In this document: positions 15,982-22,096 of the stretch, in pieces
Layout of the letters: each line of letters starts with the position of its first letter
Position numbering within the stretch: position 1 is the stretch's first letter
From: CAVSWN01 sp046728115
Lineage (GTDB): Bacteria > Acidobacteriota > Vicinamibacteria > Vicinamibacterales > CAVVIG01
Direction of reading: 5' to 3'
DNA: 23,657 bases
Assembly: GCA_046728115.1 (NCBI GenBank)
Contig: JBKPDW010000245.1
Span: forward strand, 1-23,657
The notes under the pieces: generated by a model
Databases searched by the model: none
Told to the model about the DNA's origin: nothing
The model's input: only the letters and a program-made list of their open reading frames with translations
Translations under genes and position numbers: made by a program

Positions 15982-16577
15982 GCCCAACCTGTTCCGCGCA
16001 GCCGCTCCCGAAGCCGCCGCAACGATCGCAGCAGCCGCATGCTGACCGCGCCGTCGGAAATGGACATAATGGCCGCGATCTCGCGGTTGGTGCGCTGCCC
16101 GGCAAACTTCAGCGCAAGCATCATGCGATCGTCATCGCCCAAATTGCCCAGCTCGCGTACGATCTCGGCCGACCGCTGCTTCCGCTCGTACGCCGCCTCC
16201 GGATTCTCGGTCTCCGACGGCAGCTCGGCGATCTCGTCGAGCGGCAAGCTCGCCGATTCGCGCCGCTTGTCGACCCGCCAGTAATCGATCAGCGTTGTGC
16301 GCGCGATGCGGAACACCCACTGCATCGCGGCATCCGGGGGCGGCTGGTTCCGCCGGTGCCGGTACGCCTTGACGAACACACGGCTCACCAGATCCTGGGC
16401 GGTCTCCACGCTCGACACCTGGCACCTGATGAACGCGTAAATTTTCGGAAATGCCGCGTCGTAGAGCTGCTGGAACGCGGCGTCCGTCTCGGCGGCAGCA
16501 ACGTCGAGGCCGACCGGCAACGCCGACGTGCTGGCGTCGGAGGGGGCGGTTCGCGTCAGACGGAAACGCAATGGCAC
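15978..16577 (-). CDS. ECF-family RNA polymerase sigma factor
   Basis: About 199 residues, typical for an extracytoplasmic-function sigma factor. Region 2 is seen as AFQQLYDAAFPKIYAFIRCQ with SSVETAQDLVSRVFVKAYRH and MQWVFRIARTTLIDYWR (-10 recognition and core binding). Region 4 is seen as DRMMLALKFAGQRTNREIAA with SISDGAVSMRLLRSLRRLRE, a helix-turn-helix for the -35 box. The start is uncertain. The frame is open back to 16754, inside DUF917-D, but the added residues are not sigma-like; the GTG at 16577 gives the usual length with a weak AGGGG upstream. It lies 62 bases downstream of DUF917-D and overlaps the anti-sigma gene. It is the best candidate to read the GTTGTAC-N14-CGTC promoters in this window, one of which precedes its own operon (autoregulation). 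Confidence 0.88.
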   Translation of the reverse strand: MPLRFRLTRTAPSDASTSALPVGLDVAAAETDAAFQQLYDAAFPKIYAFIRCQVSSVETAQDLVSRVFVKAYRHRRNQPPPDAAMQWVFRIARTTLIDYWRVDKRRESASLPLDEIAELPSETENPEAAYERKQRSAEIVRELGNLGDDDRMMLALKFAGQRTNREIAAIMSISDGAVSMRLLRSLRRLRERLRGTGWA

Positions 16578-16639
16578 GGCGATGGGGGCCCCTGTCCGTG
16601 GCCGACCACCACCGCGTCCACAACGCCCGCTCAGGCGGT

Positions 16640-17869
16640 CTATTGCGTCCCAAGCGTCTTGCGCTGCTTGTACAGCTGTTCGATCGGCACGTAGTCGAAA
16701 TCGAACCCGAAGTGGCGCGGCCCGAAGACCTCGATCCCCTTGGGCGTCCGCCACATCGGCGATGTTTCGTACGCGATGATAGCGAGCTCAGCACCAAGCT
16801 TGTAGCCGCCGAGCGCTCCGCCATTATGCGCATCGCCTGTCTTGGGATCAAGGTTCTGAATCGTGTCTGGTGACATCGCGTCGGGAACGCCATCGAGCCA
16901 CGAGACGATGTTTTCGTTCTTCACGTAGATCCTGTAGGTATGACCGGAATATGGCCCTGTCCCCTTCATTTCGACATCCCACCAGGTGAAGCCGCGGTCC
17001 CCTTTCATGTCCGCCTTGGTTACGACACCCTGGAACAGCTTGAATCCCTTGGTGACCTTCACTAGCTCCGCAACCGGATCTTTCCCCTGAGCAACGGCTT
17101 CGCGCGCCGTACGTCCGAAGAGAATGGCCTGCGAGAGCGCGCCCTTGATGACACCGCGTTTCACATCAGCGGCCGACATCGAATTCATGGCCATCTGAGC
17201 GCCGCCGCCGCTGGCGACCGCTACTGCCCTGCCCAGATCTTCCGCGCGGTAGTCATCGACGGTCTTGTCGAGAATGACCGTGTCGCCCCAGCGAGTGACG
17301 AGCGCCGCCGGTGTCGACGGGATGCCGTTGATCCACGGAATCTGCTGCTCGATTTCGGGCCGAGCCCGCCCGGACAGACATGCGTCCACGACCGGGACAC
17401 CCAGCTCGGACGCGAGCGTCAGCGCCGCCGCCGCCTGAACGGCCTCGATCCGCACGACGGCGTTGAACTTCTTGCCGAGGTGTCTGCTGAGTGCTTCCAC
17501 CGCGGCAACCGACGTGTTTTGAATCGTGGGCAGGTTCTGCCGTTTCGTCCGGTCGGTCACGTATTCCCACGCGCCGCCGCCGCCCACGCCGGCAACCGTG
17601 ACGGTCGTCCAGTCGTTGGGGAGGTCCTCCACGCTGATCATCGTGAATTTCTTCCCCTGCGCGATGGCCGCCTTCATGCGGTCGACAGTCTGCTGTGTGT
17701 TTGCGCCGCGGCTCGCCTGAATCGACGAGCCCAGCATCATGTCCATGATCTCCTGTTCGGAGAGGGTCCGGGTTTTCCCCTGCTGTCCGTGCAGGACGCG
17801 TGGCACGGACACGACGAGCACCGCCACAACCACTGCTCCGGCAATGCTGATTAGCTGCTTGCGCACCAT
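16640..17869 (-). CDS. DUF917-D: exported DUF917 / S-Me-thiohydantoin desulfurase-like protein
   Basis: A 409-residue paralogue. The ATG at 17869 with GGAGTG upstream is chosen over an upstream in-frame codon at 17929 because the signal peptide starts here (VRKQLISIAGAVVVAVLVVS) and the promoter at 17906-17930 would otherwise lie inside the gene. Motifs: TRTLSEQEIMDMMLGSSIQ, ASRGANT, LPNDWTTVTVAGVGGGGAWE, RIEAVQAAAALTLA, VVDACLSGRARPEIEQQ, LSQAILFGRTAREA, FKLFQGVVTKADMKGDRGF, VKNENIVSWLDGVPD, SPDTIQNLDPKTGD and VFGPRHFGFDFDYVPIEQL. SPDTI departs from the PDLI of the other intact copies. It is the first gene of the minus arm and heads the sigma/anti-sigma operon, linking expression of a DUF917 protein directly to the regulator. 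Confidence 0.88.
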   Translation of the reverse strand: MVRKQLISIAGAVVVAVLVVSVPRVLHGQQGKTRTLSEQEIMDMMLGSSIQASRGANTQQTVDRMKAAIAQGKKFTMISVEDLPNDWTTVTVAGVGGGGAWEYVTDRTKRQNLPTIQNTSVAAVEALSRHLGKKFNAVVRIEAVQAAAALTLASELGVPVVDACLSGRARPEIEQQIPWINGIPSTPAALVTRWGDTVILDKTVDDYRAEDLGRAVAVASGGGAQMAMNSMSAADVKRGVIKGALSQAILFGRTAREAVAQGKDPVAELVKVTKGFKLFQGVVTKADMKGDRGFTWWDVEMKGTGPYSGHTYRIYVKNENIVSWLDGVPDAMSPDTIQNLDPKTGDAHNGGALGGYKLGAELAIIAYETSPMWRTPKGIEVFGPRHFGFDFDYVPIEQLYKQRKTLGTQ

Positions 17870-17905
17870 CTGACCACTCCTTGAAAGGCCGTTCCCCGCT
17901 ATAAA

Positions 17906-17930
17906 GACGAAGACGGGTGGGGAGTACAAC
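17906..17930 (-). promoter_or_regulatory. ECF-type promoter of DUF917-D and the sigma operon
   Basis: Minus-strand GTTGTAC (17930-17924), 14 bases, CGTC (17909-17906), then TTTATAGC. A transcription start near 17899 would leave a leader of about 30 bases carrying the GGAGTG ribosome-binding site. The -35 box is the mirror image of that of the divergent M28 promoter, forming the inverted repeat at 17923-17952. Confidence 0.68.
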
Positions 17931-17952
17931 CACGCGATCGACTGGTTGTACT
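17923..17952. repeat. Perfect 10-bp inverted repeat between divergent genes
   Basis: AGTACAACCA (17923-17932) and TGGTTGTACT (17943-17952) are exact reverse complements separated by 10 bases, so their centres lie about two helical turns apart. I read it mainly as two back-to-back -35 boxes, since each arm has a CGTC at the same 14-base distance outward. The two extra matched bases inward and one outward also allow a dimeric-regulator operator overlapping both promoters. Confidence 0.75.
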
Positions 17953-17969
17953 TTCGTCACGCCATCGTC
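17945..17969 (+). promoter_or_regulatory. ECF-type promoter of the M28 peptidase arm
   Basis: Plus-strand GTTGTAC (17945-17951), 14 bases, CGTC (17966-17969), then TTGTATGG. The transcription start would fall about 7-9 bases after CGTC, practically at the ATG at 17979, so the transcript may be leaderless. No other promoter-like element was seen before DUF917-E, DUF917-F or receptor 2, so this promoter may serve the whole plus arm. Confidence 0.65.
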
Positions 17970-17978
17970 TTGTATGGC

Positions 17979-19445
17979 ATGTCCTGCCTCGAACCCCAGC
18001 AATGCAGAGTTCCGCGGACGTCGACGGTTCAAATCCTGCGGCGCTTGGGTGTCGCGGCCGCTGCCGTCTTGGGCCTCGGAGCGCTCGCTCGGCTGGGCGC
18101 CGACGATGCGTGGCTCGAGCCATACCGCGCCGTCACTGGACGCATCATCGCGGAGGCGACGTCGAACAGCGCGGCGTGGACACGGCTCGCCGAATTCACC
18201 GACATGTTTCCCGCGCGCCTGAGCGGCAGCACCAATCTGCAGCGCGCGATCGAGTGGGCAGCCGATCAGATGAAGCGGGATGGGCTCGAAAACGTCCGCC
18301 GCGAAAAGGTCGTGGTGCCGCACTGGGTCCGCGGCAACGAGAGCGCTGAAATCGTCGAACCGTTCCAGGGACAACTGGCGATCGCCGCGCTTGGCGGGAG
18401 CATAGCCACGCCCCCGGACGGCGTCCGGGCGGAAACCCTGGTGGTGAGAAGCTACGACGATCTCGAGGCCCACGCCGCACAGGCGAAGGGCAAGATCGTC
18501 GTCTACAACGTGGTGTATCGAGCGGACGCCGATCCGCTCGTGGCCTACCGGGAGGGTACGCAGTACCGCGGCGCGGGAGCGTCCCGAGCGGCAAAGCTCG
18601 GTGCGGTCGCCGCCCTGGTGCGCTCGGTTGGACCGACCGCACACCGCACGCCGCATACCGGCGGCATGCGTTACACCAACGACGCGCCGCAAATTCCCGT
18701 GGCGGCGATCAGCAGCGAGGATGCCGACAAGCTGCAGCGAATGCAGGACCGTGGAACCAAGCCGATCGTCCGCCTGAAACTGGAAGCACACACGCTCGCC
18801 GATGCCGAATCCGCGAACGTCGTCGCTGAACTGCGCGGCCGGGAGAAGCCGGATGAAATCGTCGTCATCGGCGGACACATCGACTCCTGGGATTTGGCGT
18901 CGGGTGCGATGGACGACGGCGGAGGCGTGATCGCGACATGGGAAGCCGTGCGCGTGCTGAAGACCTTGAATCTCATTCCGCGACGCACGATTCGCCTGGT
19001 CGCGTTTACCAACGAGGAGAATGGCGCCCGCGGCGGGCAGGCGTACCGCGACGCCCATGCCGATCAACTGGCCAGGCACGTGCTGATGCTCGAATCCGAC
19101 AACGGCGTTCTCCCGCTGAAAGGCTGGGGCTTCAGCGGAACTGACAAAGCGCGGGAGACGATTGGCCAAATTGCAGGACTGTTGCGCTCCCTCGGAGGGG
19201 ATCGCATCACGGACCATTTCGATGGCACGGATGTCGCGCCAGCGGCGCGTGCCGGCAACGTGCCGGCAATTTCGCCCGAGGTGGACATGACGCGCTACTT
19301 CGCGATCCATCACACCCCGGCCGACACGGTCGACAAGGTCGATCCCGCCGAAATGGCACGGTGCGTCGCAGCCATTGCCAGCATGGCGTATGTGGTCGCC
19401 GACATGCCGCAGCCGCTCGATCGATCACCGATGCCGGGCGGGTGA
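17979..19445 (+). CDS. M28 family zinc peptidase, carboxypeptidase Q-like, with PA domain
   Basis: A 488-residue exported di-zinc aminopeptidase/carboxypeptidase. From the ATG at 17979, an unusually long basic lead (about 22 residues) precedes a hydrophobic signal segment LGVAAAAVLGLGALARLG. Residues about 125-275 are an inserted protease-associated (PA) domain (AKGKIVVYNVVYRADADPL, AAKLGAVAALVRSVGP). The metallopeptidase core has the expected ligands: His300 in VVIGGHIDSWD, Asp312 in GAMDDGGG, Glu346/Glu347 in FTNEENG, Asp374 in ESDNG and the C-terminal His in HHTPADT (444-445). The arrangement fits plasma glutamate carboxypeptidase/carboxypeptidase Q, which releases residues from dipeptides and short peptides. 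An upstream TTG (17946) lies inside the -35 box and is rejected. No Shine-Dalgarno sequence precedes the ATG. It is the first gene of the plus arm; DUF917-E follows after 89 bases. Confidence 0.92.
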   Translation: MSCLEPQQCRVPRTSTVQILRRLGVAAAAVLGLGALARLGADDAWLEPYRAVTGRIIAEATSNSAAWTRLAEFTDMFPARLSGSTNLQRAIEWAADQMKRDGLENVRREKVVVPHWVRGNESAEIVEPFQGQLAIAALGGSIATPPDGVRAETLVVRSYDDLEAHAAQAKGKIVVYNVVYRADADPLVAYREGTQYRGAGASRAAKLGAVAALVRSVGPTAHRTPHTGGMRYTNDAPQIPVAAISSEDADKLQRMQDRGTKPIVRLKLEAHTLADAESANVVAELRGREKPDEIVVIGGHIDSWDLASGAMDDGGGVIATWEAVRVLKTLNLIPRRTIRLVAFTNEENGARGGQAYRDAHADQLARHVLMLESDNGVLPLKGWGFSGTDKARETIGQIAGLLRSLGGDRITDHFDGTDVAPAARAGNVPAISPEVDMTRYFAIHHTPADTVDKVDPAEMARCVAAIASMAYVVADMPQPLDRSPMPGG

Positions 19446-19534
19446 CAACTGGCTCGCTGATCAGCAATTCGACGCGTGTGACCGAGGCGGATTTCACTCG
19501 ACGGGCAAGAACCGATCGCAGACAAGGAGACGTT

Positions 19535-20761
19535 GTGACGATCAAAACGAGCCTCGGCTTGGTTATGGCAGCCATGGCGCTGGCGATGCACACGGCCAGC
19601 GCGCAACAGCGCCCGCGCATCCGCACGCTCACCGAGCAAGAAGTTGTCGATTTGACGGTTGGAACGGCGATTCAAGGCACGCGCAGTTCCAACACCGCGC
19701 AAATGATCCAGCAGGCCAAGGCGCTGCTCGCGGCGGGCAAGAGCTACAACGTCGTCTCGGTTGACGATCTGCCGGACGACTGGACAATCGTGACGGCTGC
19801 CGGCGGGATCGGAGGCGGTGGCGCGTGGGATTACGTCACCGACCGGATCAAGCAGCAAAACCTGCCGACGATACCGAATGCGACCGTCTCGGCTCTCGAA
19901 GCGCTGAGCAACCATCTCGGCAAGAAATTCGATGCTGTGATCCGGAACGAAGCTGCGGGCGCCACACTCAACGCCTTCCAGACGGCGGCGGCTGTTGGCT
20001 TGCCGGTCGTGGATGCGTGCCCGGCGGGTCGCGCCAAACCCGAAGTCCAGCAGTCGCTGACGTTCATCAACGGCATCTCTGTGACGCCTGCGGTGCTGGT
20101 CACTCGGTGGGGCGACACCATTTTCCTGGACAAAACAGTGGACGACTATCGCTACGAAGACATCGCGCGGGCAGTGGCCGTCGCGAGCGGAGGCGGCGTC
20201 TCAAACGCGCGCGGGGTGTTGTCGGGCCGCGACGTCAAGCGCGCAACGATTCACGGCGCGTTGTCCGAGGCATTCCAGTTTGGACGCACAGTGCGGGAGG
20301 CTGCGGCCCGTGGACAGGATCCGATTGCCGCGCTCATCAAGGTCTCGAGCGGCTATCGGCTCTTCGAAGGGACCGTCAAGAAGGCCGATCAGAAAGGCGA
20401 GCGTGGGTTCACGTGGTGGGATGTCGAGATCGCGGGGACGAAGCAGTATGCCGGGCATACGTACCGCGTCTGGGTGAAGAACGAAAACATCGTGTCGTGG
20501 CTGGATGGTAAACCGGATGTCATGTCGCCAGACCTTATGTACAACCTCGACCCCAAGACAGGTGAGGCAATGCTCGGCAGCGGCCTCGGCGGGTACACGC
20601 TCGGCGCGGATGTCGTGATGCTGGGCCGCGCGGCGCTCGCACCCGGATTCCGATCGCCCAAAGGCATAGAGGTCATAGGACCACGCCACTTCGGCTTCGA
20701 CTTCGATTACAAGCCGATTGAGGACGTCCTGAAGGCGCGGCCCGCATTCGCGACACGGTAG
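19535..20761 (+). CDS. DUF917-E: exported DUF917 / S-Me-thiohydantoin desulfurase-like protein
   Basis: A 408-residue paralogue. The GTG at 19535 with AAGGAGA four bases upstream is preferred to earlier in-frame codons back to 19361, because these precede the signal peptide (TSLGLVMAAMALAMHTASAQ) and overlap the peptidase gene. Motifs: IRTLTEQEVVDLTVGTAIQ, GTRSSNT, LPDDWTIVTAAGGIGGGGAW, RNEAAGATLNAFQ, VVDACPAGRAKPEVQQ, LSEAFQFGRTVREA, YRLFEGTVKKADQKGERGF, VKNENIVSWLDGKPDV, SPDLMYNLDPKTGE and VIGPRHFGFDFDYKPIEDV. The QKGERGF stretch is shared with DUF917-F. It stands between the M28 peptidase and DUF917-F, 43 bases from the latter, and is presumably co-transcribed with both. The 89-base gap before it holds no convincing promoter or terminator. 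Confidence 0.88.
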   Translation: MTIKTSLGLVMAAMALAMHTASAQQRPRIRTLTEQEVVDLTVGTAIQGTRSSNTAQMIQQAKALLAAGKSYNVVSVDDLPDDWTIVTAAGGIGGGGAWDYVTDRIKQQNLPTIPNATVSALEALSNHLGKKFDAVIRNEAAGATLNAFQTAAAVGLPVVDACPAGRAKPEVQQSLTFINGISVTPAVLVTRWGDTIFLDKTVDDYRYEDIARAVAVASGGGVSNARGVLSGRDVKRATIHGALSEAFQFGRTVREAAARGQDPIAALIKVSSGYRLFEGTVKKADQKGERGFTWWDVEIAGTKQYAGHTYRVWVKNENIVSWLDGKPDVMSPDLMYNLDPKTGEAMLGSGLGGYTLGADVVMLGRAALAPGFRSPKGIEVIGPRHFGFDFDYKPIEDVLKARPAFATR

Positions 20762-20804
20762 CCGCGTTCGCAGAGACGAATCGAAAACATCCGAAGGAGC
20801 ATCC

Positions 20805-22040
20805 ATGAAAAGAATGTTGCTGACGGCCGTCGCGATTGGCGCTACCGCAGGATGGCTGACGATGCACGCGCAGCAACCGATGCCGAAACTGCGGACGCTC
20901 ACCGAGCAGGAGGTGGCCGATCTCCTCGTAGGCTCGTCCATCCAGGGCACGCGCAACGGCGACAGCGCGCGCATGATCCAGACCGCGAAGGACCTGATGG
21001 CGCAGGGCAAGAAATTCACGATGGTCTCCGCGGACGATCTGCCCGATGACTGGATGGTGGTCGCCGCGGCAGGCGGTGTGGGGGGCGGAGGTGCGTGGGA
21101 ATACGTGACCGACCGCATCAAGCAGCAGAACCTGCCGACGGTACAGAACACGACGGTGCAGGCGGCACGCGTGCTGAGCAAGCATATCGGCAAGAACTTC
21201 AACGCCATCATCCGCAATGAAGCGGACGGCGCAATGATTTCGGCCCTGCAAAGCGCCGTCGAACTCGGTGTGCCGGTGGTCGACGCGTGCCTCGCCGGCC
21301 GTGCGAAGCCGGAACTCAATCTTCAGGTCTCGTTCGCCAACGGCATTTCCGGAACTCCTGCCGCGCTCGTCACCAGGTGGGGCGATGTGATCATCCTCGA
21401 CAAGACCGTGGACGACTATCGCCTGGAAGACCTGGCGCGCGCCGTTGCAGTCGCCAGCGGTGGCGGCAGTTCGATCGCGCGGAATCCGATGACCGGACGC
21501 GATGTCAAGCGCGGCACCGTGAAAGGTGCCCTGACGGAAGCGATGTTGTTTGGACGGACGGTACGCGAGGCCAAAGCCCAGGGAAAGGATCCGATCGACA
21601 CGCTGGTAGCCGTCGCGAACCAGTCACGCCCGACCTTCCGGATGTTCCAGGGGACGGTGACAAAGTCCGACCAGAAGGGTGAACGGGGGTTCAACTGGGT
21701 CGATTCCGAGATGTCAGGGACCAGAGAATTTGCCGGTCACACCTATAAGGTCTACGTGAAGAACGAAAACATCATTTCGTGGCTCGACGGCAAACCCGAC
21801 ATTCTCCCGCCGGACTTGATTTACAACCTCGACCCGGTGACCGGCGACGCGGTCAGCGGCGTTGTGATGGGGAACTATCCGGTTGGGAAGGAAGTTGTCA
21901 TCGTCGGCCGCGCGGCGTCGCCGATGTGGCGAACGCCAAAAGGCCTGGAGATTTTCAGCCCGCGCCATTTCGGTTTCGATCTCGACTACCGCCCTCTCGA
22001 AGAGCTGCAAAAGACGCGGCCGCAATTCACCAGGGGTTGA
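20805..22040 (+). CDS. DUF917-F: exported DUF917 / S-Me-thiohydantoin desulfurase-like protein
   Basis: A 411-residue paralogue with the ATG at 20805 preceded by GAAGGAGC. The signal peptide is LLTAVAIGATAGWLTMHAQQ. Motifs: LRTLTEQEVADLLVGSSIQ, GTRNGDS, LPDDWMVVAAAGGVGGGGAW, RNEADGAMISALQ, VVDACLAGRAKPELN, LTEAMLFGRTVREA, FRMFQGTVTKSDQKGERGF, VKNENIISWLDGKPDI, PPDLIYNLDPVTGD and IFSPRHFGFDLDYRPLEEL. Differences from the others are a short insertion in domain 2 (VAVANQSRPTFRMFQG), NWVDSEM in place of TWWDVE, and SPRHF in place of GPRHF. It is most like DUF917-E in order and motif choice, suggesting a tandem duplication. TonB receptor 2 follows after 56 bases that contain a strong hairpin. Confidence 0.88.
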   Translation: MKRMLLTAVAIGATAGWLTMHAQQPMPKLRTLTEQEVADLLVGSSIQGTRNGDSARMIQTAKDLMAQGKKFTMVSADDLPDDWMVVAAAGGVGGGGAWEYVTDRIKQQNLPTVQNTTVQAARVLSKHIGKNFNAIIRNEADGAMISALQSAVELGVPVVDACLAGRAKPELNLQVSFANGISGTPAALVTRWGDVIILDKTVDDYRLEDLARAVAVASGGGSSIARNPMTGRDVKRGTVKGALTEAMLFGRTVREAKAQGKDPIDTLVAVANQSRPTFRMFQGTVTKSDQKGERGFNWVDSEMSGTREFAGHTYKVYVKNENIISWLDGKPDILPPDLIYNLDPVTGDAVSGVVMGNYPVGKEVVIVGRAASPMWRTPKGLEIFSPRHFGFDLDYRPLEELQKTRPQFTRG

Positions 22041-22054
22041 CGTCAGCGTGTGTA

Positions 22055-22077
22055 CCGCGGCCTCGCAACGGCCGCGG
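22055..22077 (+). promoter_or_regulatory. Intercistronic hairpin before TonB receptor 2
   Basis: CCGCGGCC (22055-22062) and GGCCGCGG (22070-22077) form a perfect 8-bp all-GC stem with a 7-base loop, ending five bases before the GAGGAGGT ribosome-binding site of receptor 2. There is no T-run after it, so it is not a classic terminator. It may stabilise the upstream mRNA end or set the receptor level relative to the DUF917 genes. The role is inference. Confidence 0.55.
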
Positions 22078-22096
22078 CATCGAGGAGGTCTCAGAA

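Noticed and set aside
14794..16284. 496-residue plus-strand open frame
   Set aside because: It is antisense to the anti-sigma and ECF genes and has no recognisable motif.
17253..19313. 686-residue minus-strand open frame
   Set aside because: It is antisense to the M28 peptidase and an alternate frame of DUF917-D; both real genes have full motif sets.
7756..22040. CRISPR array, transposase or integrase explaining the repeated genes
   Set aside because: The repetition is of diverged full-length coding genes; no short direct repeats with spacers, IS ends or recombinase genes were seen.
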